NCBI GenBank assembly: GCA_037176885.1
Contig: JAWWNJ010000083.1
Location: 310,001 to 374,000 of the forward strand
Direction of reading: 5' to 3'
DNA length: 64,000 nt
Origin: Favolaschia claudopus
Taxonomy: Eukaryota > Basidiomycota > Agaricomycetes > Agaricales > Mycenaceae
Made by a program: the position numbers and the translations under genes. Position 1 is the first letter of the stretch. Each line of letters starts with the position of its first letter. Below, one piece after another: positions 23,836-34,349 of the stretch. Below the pieces are notes generated by a model. The model ran no database searches and was not told where the DNA came from. It worked only from the letters and a program-made list of their open reading frames with translations.

Positions 23836-24312
23836 ATGTCCACGACAGTGTCTGCTCACCCTCGTCCCCTCGGTCACATCTCTCTCGGAGTGCGAGACTA
23901 TGAAGTCTCGAAAGCGTTCTACACAGCAACGCTAGCGTCGCTCGGCTTGCGAGTGGTATACGACAGCGAGGCAAAAAAGCCTAGCGGTGGGGTCCGCACA
24001 CTTGGCTACGGCAGGCACGAGGACGAAGAGCCGCTAAACATCTTCGAGTTCAAGAACGCTGCGCCGCCGGGTGAAGGATTCCACCTAGCCTTCAATGCGG
24101 CTTCGCGCGAAGCCGTGGTGGAGTTTCACAGCAAGGCGTTAGAGTTCGGAGGCAAGGACAACGGCAAGCCAGGGGTGCGGAAGCATTATGGCGATAATTA
24201 CTTTGCTGCGTTCGTTGTCTGTCCCGACGGTTGGAGGTTGGAGGCAGTGTGCAAGAAGAGCCCAAGCGAGACGCAGGAGGTGGAGGAACTTGAAAGCGAA
24301 ACAGATAAATAG
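23836..24312 (+). CDS. VOC/glyoxalase-fold family protein
   Basis: Single-exon protein of 158 residues, the usual length for a one-domain vicinal-oxygen-chelate (glyoxalase/bleomycin-resistance/dioxygenase) protein. It opens with the fold signature HISLGVRDYEVSKAFYTATLASLG. The second half has HLAFNAASREAVVEFHSKAL and ends with NYFAAFVVCPDGWRLEAVCK. The putative metal ligands are His near the first strand, His in GFHLAF and Glu in RLEAV. The substrate is unknown. A charged Glu-rich tail follows. No intron. Confidence 0.88.
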   Translation: MSTTVSAHPRPLGHISLGVRDYEVSKAFYTATLASLGLRVVYDSEAKKPSGGVRTLGYGRHEDEEPLNIFEFKNAAPPGEGFHLAFNAASREAVVEFHSKALEFGGKDNGKPGVRKHYGDNYFAAFVVCPDGWRLEAVCKKSPSETQEVEELESETDK

Positions 24313-24793
24313 TCAACAGGCCGGTAGGCATAGAAACTTGTGTATGGGCGAGGATTGAGGATTGAGGACTCGGGATATTGGCGCAGCGGGCTTTTAGGTT
24401 GTTCGCAAGTTATGCAGTGATACTGTATACACCAGGGAAAAAAATACTTTTGGTCAAAAAGACGTTCCGAATGGTCAAAATCTGGAGGGGTCATTGAAAA
24501 AATCCCAGTTATCGTGTTCGAGATGAACCTGATGAGGTGCTTTGTCAAGAACCAAGAAGCCTCTCCTAGATGCTGATGATAGGCTGGGACGACCTTTTGC
24601 CAGTGAGTCGACGGTAACAGAAGATTATTTCTTTGGTGTACTGTGGTTTCCCAGATTTCGGCACAAAAAGGATATTGAGATGATAAGTTTCCCGCCGTTT
24701 TCGCTCAGGAGAGCAATTTCACAGAACCTGGGCTGCAGCAAGCTCAGATCATTGTTGAAAATGGTTACATAAAACAAAGAAATCGAAGACTCT
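24313..24793. other. Intergenic, no gene recognised
   Basis: Short frames only. The right edge is the promoter of the F-box gene at 24881. Confidence 0.4.
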
Positions 24794-24807
24794 GGTAGGG
24801 TTAGGGT
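24794..24807 (+). promoter_or_regulatory. Telobox-like GGTAGGGTTAGGGT motif
   Basis: Almost two telomere units in tandem, ending 74 bp before the start codon at 24881. Confidence 0.55.
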
Positions 24808-24880
24808 CAGCACAACTTGATCAAAACCTCGTCCATCTTGTCGTCCATCGTTGCTCAACTTCCTGTAATTCTGGGTATAC

Positions 24881-26452
24881 ATGGAATCACTGTTCGCAGA
24901 TCGCATTGGCACCAACTATGTACCCTCAGATTCAGAAATTGAACAAATCCAAGTAGACCTTGCTTCGCACGCAGAAGAATTAGCTCTGATCGATGCGCGT
25001 ATCCGCGAACTCTCCGAGCAGCGGGACAAGCTTCAAACTTATATTCATGCTCACAAGGCTCTCATATCTCCTACTCGCCGTCTTCCTAGGGACATTCTCG
25101 AGGAAATATTCCTCAAATGTATTCCCAGTGGCCGCTGCGCCGTGATAAGCGTTAAAGAGGCTCCATTCCTGCTTTGCGGGGTTTGCAGCGCGTGGAGGAC
25201 CATTGCGATGTCTACTCCCAAGCTTTGGGCTTCCCTGCACATCCCTCTCGGATTCATCCTGGCCGAAGGCCTGAGACCATCGGTTGTGTTCGAATGGTTA
25301 AATCGCGCAGCAGCCTGTCTACTGTCTCTTTCCATAATCGACTCATATGGATGGGGTGACATTCCAGCGGGCGTAGATCACGATATTCAAGAGTTCGTTC
25401 AGTCTCTGGTCTCATACTCAGCTCGGTGGCACAGCGTCGACTTCAGGAATACGTCCTCCGCAATGGCCAAAGGGTTAGCAGAGATCAGCCAGGCTCCACA
25501 GAGCCTGAAATCGTTCCAATTCTTCGGCGATATTTCGCTGCTTTCTTCGCTCAATCTTCTGAATGGCCCCAGTCTACGAACCGTTGAACTGCATTCTGAT
25601 GGTGACCTGGATCCCGCTCTCAGCCTCCCAGTCGCGTGGCACCAGCTTACACATCTCTCCCTCACCGGCTCAATCACCGCAGGGGTTTCTATTATGGATC
25701 TTATTATCTTACTCGGAAGATGCCCTCAGCTTGTATCAATCTTTGTCAGCCTTGGAGGTGATGACCTTACGGGTGCGGCCACTGGTGGGTCGACGTCCAC
25801 AGTGCTGCCGTTCTTGGATACATTCCACATTCCCCAGTTTCGGCTTGTACCGTCCATTGCCCTGAAATACATCACAGATTGTGTGTCGATGCCACAGCTC
25901 CGCCACCTTCATGTCCCCACGACCCCTTCGGATTCTGACCCAGCAGACTTTTCCTTTGCCTCCATTGGAACAAACCTGCCAGTTCTGGAGGACCTGACAC
26001 TCCGCCTGTCCGCCATCCCGTCCCAGTCACTTGCGGAGACTTTGAAGTCTTTTCCCGCTCTCACCAGACTGATCGTTGACGCTTATTCATGGGCTCCGAC
26101 AAACGGGGGTACTGATTTGTGTCGCACAACTCAGGTCATGGAAACCCTCCTGGACACCTCTATCTGTCCTCGCTTGGAGGAACTCGTGGTCCTCCAAACT
26201 GTGTTTGTGAGCAGAGCGACCTTGGATGCATTGATTGACGGTCGAATGGAAGCTCCCCACCGTTTACAGCGGTTGTTCATCAAGTTTCAGGAGCCTCCTC
26301 CGGGTAACAGAGGGATCCTAATTTCAGAGTTGTCAGCGACTGAAACTGAATCGTATCTATCTCGAGGGCTTGATATCAGCATCATGCGTCCTGCCCCTCC
26401 TCAGCTTCGCTTTCACCATGGACAGGTCTCCCAGCGGAAGATTGAAATTTGA
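24881..26452 (+). CDS. Coiled-coil F-box/LRR-like protein, subfamily A
   Basis: Intact single-exon paralogue of 523 residues. It starts MESLFADRIGTNYVPSDSE, so SPF is here SLF. The heptad-rich coiled coil is followed by an F-box-like core RRLPRDILEEIFLKCIP and VCSAWRTIAMSTPKLW. The LRR-like half is more divergent from the 17.8-kb and 32.6-kb copies than those are from each other. The conserved tail reads ATETESYLSRGLDISI. No intron. Confidence 0.85.
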   Translation: MESLFADRIGTNYVPSDSEIEQIQVDLASHAEELALIDARIRELSEQRDKLQTYIHAHKALISPTRRLPRDILEEIFLKCIPSGRCAVISVKEAPFLLCGVCSAWRTIAMSTPKLWASLHIPLGFILAEGLRPSVVFEWLNRAAACLLSLSIIDSYGWGDIPAGVDHDIQEFVQSLVSYSARWHSVDFRNTSSAMAKGLAEISQAPQSLKSFQFFGDISLLSSLNLLNGPSLRTVELHSDGDLDPALSLPVAWHQLTHLSLTGSITAGVSIMDLIILLGRCPQLVSIFVSLGGDDLTGAATGGSTSTVLPFLDTFHIPQFRLVPSIALKYITDCVSMPQLRHLHVPTTPSDSDPADFSFASIGTNLPVLEDLTLRLSAIPSQSLAETLKSFPALTRLIVDAYSWAPTNGGTDLCRTTQVMETLLDTSICPRLEELVVLQTVFVSRATLDALIDGRMEAPHRLQRLFIKFQEPPPGNRGILISELSATETESYLSRGLDISIMRPAPPQLRFHHGQVSQRKIEI

Positions 26453-26633
26453 CCCGCAAACCCTACACCGCTTTGGCGTGGTGGTTTTAGTTAAATACGG
26501 TTTGAATCGCGGCCTGTATGTATTCTCATGTATTGGGGTAAAATCAATTCTCAACGATAAGCGTCCGACTCAGAGTCCACTGTGAGTCCTAGAAGTAGAT
26601 ACCGGACACACAGGCTTGGTCCAAGTTACGGTT

Positions 26634-26645
26634 GGGGTTAGGGTT
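26634..26645 (+). promoter_or_regulatory. Orphan telobox promoter copy without an F-box gene
   Basis: GGGGTTAGGGTT followed by TTTCTTCCTGC at about 26654, the same two-element arrangement as the shared promoters at 34.2 and 58.9 kb. No F-box start codon follows; the next gene is the FAD oxidoreductase at 26962. The rest of 26453-26961 shows no gene. It is probably the leftover promoter of a lost duplicate, or now part of the upstream region of the oxidoreductase. Confidence 0.4.
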
Positions 26646-26961
26646 GACGGTGGTTTCTTCCTGCCATTTTTGCTGCTTTTTGTGCTCCAGAATTCTCGTC
26701 AACGGTCAAACCACTTGATGAACCTCCAGGGATATTTTCTGGTCTACGAACCCCACAGTCCGAGTCGACGTCCAAATCTGTTGACTATCATGATTCCTGG
26801 TTCTAGAAAATCGTGACCTCAAAAGCTTGATCTGCGCCAATACTGCGCCGCAGGCTCGTCTGCGACGAGAAATAGGCCACCAGACTGTACGTGAAGCACC
26901 TGCAAGCTTCTCTGTTCATTAAAACCCACATCTACCGCCGGAGTTGCTGAAAGTGCAAGAA

Positions 26962-28730
26962 ATGAGCTCTACCCCAGGTTTTCCCTCGTCAAGACCCTCT
27001 GTTTCGTTCTGGCTGCAGCATACAAGAAACTCTCCGCTTCTGGGTCATCGTACGACACAGAATCTCCCTGTCAAGTCAGATGTCACCATCGTTGGCTCCG
27101 GTCTCTCCGGTGTCGCTACGGCGTATTTTCTCTTGACTGCAGAGCCCGAAGATAGACGGCCAAGCTCAGTGACACTTTTTGAAGCGCGTGAAGCATGCGA
27201 TGGCGCTACAGCTAGAAACGGAGGACATTGTCGACCGGATTGTTACCGTGGTCAGCGGAATCCGCCTCATATCTCTCAACTGTCAATGATAGGTATTTGA
27301 CAGATTATAAGTATTACAAGGACGACTTTGGTCGAGAGCAAGCGTTGAAGATCATACAGAATGAAATGGTGGGTTTGTACTGTGCCTGTCGTCTTAACAA
27401 TGCAGATCTTGAAATTTCTAGGATACCTTGAATCTCACAGAAGAAATCATTGCAAAGGAGGGCATCGACTGTGATTTCTGGAGAGGCCATACCTACGGTG
27501 AGTGCCTTCGTTTGAGTATCTCGTTTGTCTCTAACAATCAACGTATCCAGACATCCCAATGGACATCGCATCCGCGGAACATCTCGCCGCCGCCTACGCC
27601 GAATTCGCAGCCGACGGCGGCCCCGTCCATGGAATAATCACACCCATCCTCGATCCCGCTCAAGCCCGCGAACAAACTCGTTGCCCCGCCGCAACCGCCG
27701 CCTACAAAACCCCAGCCGGATCTCTCTTCCCGCGCAAGCTCGTTCTGCACCTCCTCGCTCTGTGCATCGAGAAGCACGGGCTGAACTTTCAATCCAACAC
27801 ACCCGTGAGGCGGGTGGTGTCCACGAGTGACGGGTGGCTTGTCGAAACCGATCGCGGCGCGGTGGAGACGCAGAAGGTGGTGTACGCGACGAACGCGTTC
27901 ACAGCGACGCTTCTGCCCGAGTTCATTGGGCATATCTGGCCGTTCAAGGGACAGTGTTCCGCTATCGTACCGCCCGATGCGTATGCGGGCAAGGGAATGC
28001 TCCGCGAGACGTATGCACTTGTACATTGTGAATTGACTTGACTTGTGGTTTTGCGCTGACGAGAAAGCTAGGGCAATGGCGAGTATTTGATACAGCGACC
28101 TGCCGATGGGATCATGATATACGGCGGGCAGCGGAGAAGCGTCCCTGTTGAGCGGCTCCTAGGCAATACGGACGACGAGAGCACCATTGCGGAGATGACA
28201 AAGGCGTTAAATGATTCGCTTCCTCGATATTTGGACGGGTTCGACCAGGAGAGTTTGGCGGAGGGCGAGGGGATGGTTCATGTCTGGAGCGGTAGGTTTC
28301 TTCGACCACCTTTTTCAGAATAATCTCTGATTTCTTTGGTAGGAATAATGGGATACACCACCGAGGGTGCGTTTTATCGGTTGCATCCAGCCTTGGCAAG
28401 CATTGAATTTATTTCAGGGGTACCATACGTTGGCGAGCTGCACGATAAACCGGGGGCGTTCATATGTGCGGGGCATCACGGGCACGGTGCGTTCTCTACC
28501 TTCTTCACCTTGGACTCCCAGTGGGCCAACGCGGGGACTCAGGAATGGCGCGCATCATGACCTGTGCTCGTGGTCTGGCTCAGTTGATTCAAGGTGACTC
28601 TTGGGAAGCGACCGGTCTTCCTGAATGTTTCCAGCCAACGCAAAAACGGCTCGCCCGTCCTGCGAAGGCGGTGGTGCATAATATTGGGAAGCAGGACATC
28701 ATCGGGCAAGGGCAGGGTTGGGAGGCCTGA
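26962..28730 (+). CDS. FAD-dependent oxidoreductase (DAO family)
   Basis: Amine/amino-acid oxidase-type flavoprotein, probably cytosolic or peroxisomal. The Rossmann FAD-binding motif VTIVGSGLSGVATAYFLL lies near residue 45. Next comes TLFEAREACDGATARNGGHCRPD, matching the ATGRNGGH pattern of the family. After three introns it reads DIASAEHLAAAYAEFA and PRKLVLHLLALCIEKHG, with VVYATNAFTA. The C-terminal FAD site includes GYTTEGAFY and VPYVGELHDKPGAFICAGHHG. At least six short GT-AG introns were joined in frame, and the stop is at 28728-28730. Start ATG 26962 (MSSTPGF) is preferred over an in-frame ATG at 26944; either is possible. The substrate cannot be inferred. Confidence 0.88.
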
Positions 28731-28909
28731 GACGTTTCGTTCGGCACTGACACCCAGCCGGGCCAGCCCAGCCAATGATTATCGAAGAACTAGAAATTTC
28801 GTGTATCGGATTGTGTGGGTCACACCTCTTACGACAGATGTAGGAAGTACATGTACAATGCTCTGAATATACATTGCAAGAAATACAGCATCATAATTAA
28901 CTAATATGA

Positions 28910-30553
28910 CTACCATTGAACGGGATAACCGGTAGGGGGTGGCCGAGCAGGATGTGGTGCATCAGGCAGCCCCATCCAAGGCGAAGGGGTTGGAGGCAAA
29001 GGCATATACCGAGTCTCAATTTCCAGACCTTCATCCAGGAACAGTTGCAAGCCAGCCTTGATGTCCAGTTTCATTGGTCGGTAAAACTGGACTCGGATCC
29101 GTTTCAGAGACGATGGCGCACCGTACCCGCCAGTGCCTGCCATAGTCATGCGGCTCACCACGAATTGCTGCAGCGCCCGGTCTGAAATCTCGTGACCGGC
29201 CACCACCGTAAGTGTCTGCAATGACGGGAGGCAACATTGAGAATCGCGTCCAGGTGCGAACATGGCCAGTATATCGTCATCGAAGGGGTACGAGGATACC
29301 ATTCCTTGCGGCCAGCCGTGATCGCGTAAAGCGAGGTGGTGCATGGTTTGGGGTGAAAGCGCACAGAAAACTTCCGATAAAGACGCTTTGTCAAATTGAC
29401 TGATCCCTACATCGAAGGTCTCTAATCGCTCACAAGAAGCTAAAAACGGGGGCAGCGAATTGACAGGCCCCTGAAGCACGAAGTTGCGTAGGTTGGGGAC
29501 GAAGAGTCGGGTGAGGAAAAGGGAATTCATGTCACCCAATTCCAGCTTCAAAGAGTCAAGCTGAAGAAGTTCCACTGGAGGATGCTGTAGCGGGGTAAAA
29601 GACGGTATATTTATCGACAACTCGCATATCCGGAGCTGGGGGCACCTGGAAAGTGTTTGCAATGCCTTTTCATCATCCAGAGATGACTCCCAGTGGGGAC
29701 CAGTGAGGACGAGCTCTGTCAATAGACTCCAACGAAGGGGAATCGAATCCTTGAATTCCTGAGCCAGGGTCGAGAAGCTGGAGACACAAGGACCGTTGAA
29801 AATTCCATACTGGGTCCAGTCGGCGTTGTGATTAGTCGAATGATGGCCGTTTTGTAAGTAAACAACAATGCTTTCCAGCATTGGGACGTCTGTGACGGCT
29901 ATTTGCGCTAAAACCTGGAACGCAGCGCGAGATGTCACAAATTTGACATGCTTCCATCTGCCCGCAAACGGGATGAGTTCATTCATCAGCAAGTCGGGCG
30001 GCGAGGGGAGCATTTCCGCCTGCTCTGCATGTCGGTATAATGGGATCACGTTAAAATTCTCCCAGTGAATTGAGATCGACAACGGGCATCGTCCGGACCG
30101 CCCAAGCCACATTTTCGTCGCATCGAAGCGTTGAATTAATTTGTTGGCAGCATTGTTTCGTGGTTCTACGATGTGCAAGCTAGCCCAGAGACGCGGGGTA
30201 GCAAGCGAGACAGCCCTCCACAAGCTGCATATGCGCCCAAGAAGTACAGGAGCCTCTGAAGCGCTCATAACGCAGTTTCGGTGCGTTGGCAGGCAGGCAA
30301 AGAAAATTTCGGAGAGAACGTCCTCCGGAATGCGTCGGATTGGGGAGATGAGAGCACTATGCTCAGCGACATAGCTGCTAAGAATTTCGCGGCTTTCTTC
30401 GAGTTTTTCGATTGATTTCCGCAATTGTGCTATTTCCTCGTCCAAGGACAGCAGCTGACGGATGGGTCTGACGATGAGGTTCTTGATTTCTAACACCTCA
30501 GCATCCGTAGGGCAATAATTGGTGCCTAGATATTGAGCGAACGGCGACGCCAT
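28910..30553 (-). CDS. Coiled-coil F-box/LRR-like protein, third subtype
   Basis: Single-exon member of about 547 residues, starting MASPFAQYLGTNYCPTDAE. A long coiled coil (SLDEEIAQLRKSIEKLEES) leads to the F-box-like core RRIPEDVLSEIFFACLP and RICSLWRAVSLATPRLW. The C-terminal half is Leu-rich, and the last residues are Pro-rich. It sits between subfamilies A and B in sequence. Unlike the others it has no TTAGGG-type box within 150 bp upstream. An in-frame ATG three codons upstream (30562) is possible. Confidence 0.83.
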   Translation of the reverse strand: MASPFAQYLGTNYCPTDAEVLEIKNLIVRPIRQLLSLDEEIAQLRKSIEKLEESREILSSYVAEHSALISPIRRIPEDVLSEIFFACLPTHRNCVMSASEAPVLLGRICSLWRAVSLATPRLWASLHIVEPRNNAANKLIQRFDATKMWLGRSGRCPLSISIHWENFNVIPLYRHAEQAEMLPSPPDLLMNELIPFAGRWKHVKFVTSRAAFQVLAQIAVTDVPMLESIVVYLQNGHHSTNHNADWTQYGIFNGPCVSSFSTLAQEFKDSIPLRWSLLTELVLTGPHWESSLDDEKALQTLSRCPQLRICELSINIPSFTPLQHPPVELLQLDSLKLELGDMNSLFLTRLFVPNLRNFVLQGPVNSLPPFLASCERLETFDVGISQFDKASLSEVFCALSPQTMHHLALRDHGWPQGMVSSYPFDDDILAMFAPGRDSQCCLPSLQTLTVVAGHEISDRALQQFVVSRMTMAGTGGYGAPSSLKRIRVQFYRPMKLDIKAGLQLFLDEGLEIETRYMPLPPTPSPWMGLPDAPHPARPPPTGYPVQW

Positions 30554-30770
30554 CAGCGTCAATGGCGAGTGTGGGGGTCGGAGTGTGGGCGCGCTATGAT
30601 GGGTTACGTATATTGTTGTACGCGGTAACGTGACTAATTGACGCGCTGCTTGGCTCTGTTGACGGCAACCTCCGCCGCGTGTCTCCTCATGACATCATCC
30701 CCGCACGATTCCACAGCCTTGAAATGGAGGTCCCAGCCGCCGTCTCACCTCTACCTCCCCGTCGATCTCA

Positions 30771-32196
30771 ATGGCTACCATAACTCTTTCAGACAACCAC
30801 AGAACCGCAGATAATGGACCCTTTGAAAACCCCTGGCCCCCAGTCCTCACTATGCTTGCGAGCGCCATAAGTCTTATGCGGCTTCCTTTCGTCCGTGCCT
30901 CACCTCTGCAGCAAGATTTGCACGGAGTCAAAACAGTGAAGACCGTCACCCCGGACTTCAGTATTCTCTCTCAGTCAGTGGATAAATTGGGTGCGACTTG
31001 GTTGGGACATGCGGTATGTTGTGTGCGTCACCGCTGGTCTTCCTTTTTCAATTTGTGTTTTGTAGGGCTTCCTTGTACAACTACCTGCTGAGCCAGGTCA
31101 CCGACCTGTCCGTATTGTTTTCGACCCAATATTTTCAGACAGAGCCTTCCCCTCGGCTTGGGTGGGACCTCGACGGCGCATCCCGCCTCCATGTACAATT
31201 CAAGATCTCCCCACTGTTGACTTTGTCGCAGTCAGTCATAACCAGTGTGTATCAGTCTCCTTTGATGTTTCTCTTCCGAGTCGTTAAATTCCTTTCGAAG
31301 CTACGACCACTGCGACCTAGAAGCGTTGAAGGCTCTCTGGAAAACATCGCACGGCGTCGACTTCCTTGTCCCGCTTGGCGTAAAAGCCACACTTCACTCG
31401 GTTGGGATACCCGATGACCGGATACACGAGCTGGACTGGTGGGACAAAGTCACGTTCCCGCCGACGTCTGGGACGAAGGCCAGCTACACGTTTACATGTA
31501 CGCCGGCGCAGCATAATAGCGGCAGAGGAATGCTGGACCAAAACTGGAGTCTATGGTGTAGCTGGGTGGTACAAAAAACCACTTCAGAGGGCGGCTCGCC
31601 TGTGGCATCAGTTTACTTCGCTGGGTGAGTATTTCTGTGTGCATTACATTCGCGCCTTGAAGACAAAATTTTCAGCGACACAGGGTATCAGACCGCAGAT
31701 GGGGCATGTCCAGCGTTTAAAGGTATGCAAATCTCTCTTAATTTGATTGAATACAACCCAGTCTCACGAAATTTACAGAAATTGGCCAAAAGCTGGGCCC
31801 TTTCGACTTCGCTATGGTGCCCATCTGGTCTGGCGCGTCTTTGACCGTACTCGGAAAAATGGGATTCCGCGTGAGTGTATTGCTTCCTCCCTGTGACATA
31901 ACCTTTACCCAGTATTCCTCGAACACCAGCTCTCCGACGACACCCACCTCGTAACGTTGCACGCTACGCCAGAAGACGCGGTCCGCCTTGCAGAAGACAT
32001 CCGCGCGCGCCATACCCTCGCGATGCACTTTGCAACGTTTGCGGGGAGCGACGATGAAGCGCTTGAGCCTGTTGTGCGGCTCGCGAAGGCGCAGGGCGGG
32101 ACAGCTGATTGGCGGGAGGAGGGAGGGTTCGGGGCCATTGACGTTGGCGAGACGATTGTTATTGAGTGTGCGCCTTCGACGGCCGAGAAAGCGTGA
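30771..32196 (+). CDS. NAPE-PLD-like metallo-beta-lactamase-fold phospholipase
   Basis: Metal-dependent hydrolase of the N-acyl-phosphatidylethanolamine phospholipase D type (the relative in budding yeast is FMP30). Key sequence: [25 protein letters not shown], then the metal motif SHNHYDHCD. The second His codon of that motif is split by an intron (CA from the upstream exon, C from the downstream exon). Downstream are [20 protein letters not shown] (metal-bridging Asp) and [15 protein letters not shown] (last His). Five introns are used. The junction near 31875 is the least clear and may use a GTGTATT donor. An N-terminal hydrophobic stretch ([14 protein letters not shown]) could be a mitochondrial or membrane signal. 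Stop at 32194-32196. Confidence 0.87.
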
Positions 32197-32616
32197 TCGG
32201 GTGTGTATCTTAGTGGAAATTCATCTTGTTTTTGTGATTTGTACGATGGATGAAGTCCTTTTTCAACAGGTGGTCGGCTCAATAACAAAAGTCGACTATG
32301 AGTATAGTTGTAGAGGTAGTGATATTGGCTGCGATACATTCTTCATTCTTCATCTCCATTTTATCTGACTGGTACAGCACACCAATAGGAAAGGATCGAG
32401 AGCAAGTGCGAAAATGCACTGATTTTACGCTGACGACGTTAATGGCCGACGAAATATGTAGCTGGGAAGCGAGGCCGAATGTCCGCGGTACAGGCGGCGG
32501 TGTGAAATCGGTGCGACTAGACCACACAGCAGTAGAAACTGCCATTGTGATCCAAGAACTCGAAAGCTTTACAAAAGTGGTCGCCACCAAACGCCAGAGC
32601 GGTCGACAGCTGGAAT
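32197..32616. other. 3' flank shared with the 17.8-kb F-box copy
   Basis: Part of this spacer (about 32500-32616) resembles, in inverted orientation, the region just after the stop at 19374. No gene is recognised. Confidence 0.4.
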
Positions 32617-34173
32617 TCAGGGATTATCGGGGGCCAACCCCGTCCGTGGTCCAGGCAACGAAAGCGCAGGATTGCCACTCAAGACGAGAGAAATATCAAG
32701 ACCTTGAGCAAGATATGATTGAATGTCAGTCAATGACAAGTCTGGGATGTTGGGGTGATTCCAAGAATCTGCGGGTTGGGAAGTAATGCTAAGCCGTCGT
32801 AAGCGGCCAGCACATTGCATTTTCACTCGCGCTTGCAGGAATGCATCCAACGTAGTTTTACTCAGATCAATGGAGTTGATGATCTCGAGTACATGCATCT
32901 GTGGGCAGATAGAAGTGTCTGTGAGGACTTCCAAGAGCCTGATTGTTCCACATGACGGGTGTTGGGGTCCCCAGCTCGACACTCGAGCAGCGACGCTGAG
33001 ATGGGTGATGGTGGGAAAAGCTTGCAAGGTTTCCAGAAGCGATTGCGGTGTAAGTGAAGCGAGATTCAGGGTAAGGTCTTCAAGGAATGGCAATTTCCCA
33101 GCCATAGAAAGGAGGGGAAAGACTCCATCCTCATGTTGTGAGCCAAATACGGACGGGGTGTGGAGATGACGCAGCTGCGGCATCGAAACACGATCCAGGA
33201 TGTGCGTGAGAAATTCAACGGGCAAATACGAGAATCCATCGACGCGCAAGGTATTGAGGAAGGGCAGCGCGGCGGACAACGACTCTGGAGGTGGCTGAGT
33301 GTTTCCGAGGTAGACACAGAACGACACGAGTTGGGAACACCGGCCTAGCATGATGATTGTATCACCGACGGAAAATGCATCCTCCCTACTATCGAAGCAC
33401 TTGAGAGTGAGGTGGGTGAGCTGTTGCCATGCAACTGAGAGCTTGAGTACCACCCTCAGGTTGCCTTCACTCTGCAAGGAGACGGATCGGAGGCTGGGAC
33501 CATCCAAAAGGTTGACCGTGGAAACAAGGGAGATATTCCCAACGAGTTTGAAAGACTCCAAACGTCGTGGAACTTCACTCAGCTCTGTTAGCCCTTGGGC
33601 TATCCCGAAGGACAGATTCGTGAGTTCTATGTGGCGCCAGCCGGCTGAATATGCCGCAAGACACGTTCCTAGTGCTGAAGTGGTGACATTCAGATCCGTT
33701 AGCCTCCATGTATCCCAAACGGAGAGTGATATCGGACAGGCTGCTGCTCGTCGAAGCCATTGATCAACGGCAGCAAGGCGCGAACTCTCCGCCAGGACGA
33801 AATCGACAGAGACATGTAGGGACGCCCAGAGTCTCGGCATAGACAATGCAGCCGTCCTCCATGCGCTGCAAATTCGGCAAAGGAGCAACGGCGCTTCTTG
33901 CGCGCTCATTACAGCGTTTCTACTTGTCGGAAGACATGCAAGAAATATAGCTTCAAGAATGTCCCCGGGGAGACGGCGAGGATGCGATATCAGAGCCTTG
34001 TGGGCGTTGATATATGCCTTGACTTTATCTCGCTGTTCGGAGAGCTCGCGGATGCGAGCATCAAGTTTGGCTAGCTGGTCTCGATGCGAAACGAGATCTA
34101 CTTGAATCTGGCTTATTTCTTCATCGGTTGGGACGTAGTTGGTGTCAAAGCGGTCTGCGAAGGGGGAATGCAT
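32617..34173 (-). CDS. Coiled-coil F-box/LRR-like protein, subfamily A
   Basis: Intact single-exon paralogue of about 518 residues (MHSPFADRFDTNYVPTDEE). It is very close to the 17.8-kb copy along its whole length, including SLETLQAFPTITHLSV and LTDIQSYLAQGLDISL. The F-box-like core reads RRLPGDILEAIFLACLP with RICSAWRTAALSMPRLW. GTNY is changed to DTNY. It is divergent with the subfamily B gene at 34350; the 176-bp intergenic region holds the shared telobox. An in-frame ATG at 34179 adds two residues. Confidence 0.85.
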   Translation of the reverse strand: MHSPFADRFDTNYVPTDEEISQIQVDLVSHRDQLAKLDARIRELSEQRDKVKAYINAHKALISHPRRLPGDILEAIFLACLPTSRNAVMSAQEAPLLLCRICSAWRTAALSMPRLWASLHVSVDFVLAESSRLAAVDQWLRRAAACPISLSVWDTWRLTDLNVTTSALGTCLAAYSAGWRHIELTNLSFGIAQGLTELSEVPRRLESFKLVGNISLVSTVNLLDGPSLRSVSLQSEGNLRVVLKLSVAWQQLTHLTLKCFDSREDAFSVGDTIIMLGRCSQLVSFCVYLGNTQPPPESLSAALPFLNTLRVDGFSYLPVEFLTHILDRVSMPQLRHLHTPSVFGSQHEDGVFPLLSMAGKLPFLEDLTLNLASLTPQSLLETLQAFPTITHLSVAARVSSWGPQHPSCGTIRLLEVLTDTSICPQMHVLEIINSIDLSKTTLDAFLQARVKMQCAGRLRRLSITSQPADSWNHPNIPDLSLTDIQSYLAQGLDISLVLSGNPALSLPGPRTGLAPDNP

Positions 34174-34245
34174 GCCCAACGGCTGGCAAGATAGCAGAGT
34201 GAACGGTTTGTGTACGCGAAGATAAAACGCAGGAAGGAGGTCACC

Positions 34246-34256
34246 AACCCTAACCC
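34246..34256. promoter_or_regulatory. Telobox in a shared divergent promoter
   Basis: AACCCTAACCC, 73 bp from the minus-strand start (34173) and 94 bp from the plus-strand start (34350). A CGCAGGAAGG element lies at 34229-34238. The whole intergenic region aligns in inverted orientation with 58796-58980. Confidence 0.6.
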
Positions 34257-34349
34257 AACTCGAAGTTTCCTTTCTTTACAACCACATCCTTTCAACTTAA
34301 CTTAGCTTGAAGCGACACGTCCGCCGTCGCTAGCCCCGTAAAAGTCTCG

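Noticed and set aside
32298..32786. 162-codon plus-strand ORF and its look-alike at 19310-19492
   Set aside because: The similarity of the two translations comes from duplicated 3' flanks of two F-box genes, read antisense; not protein genes.
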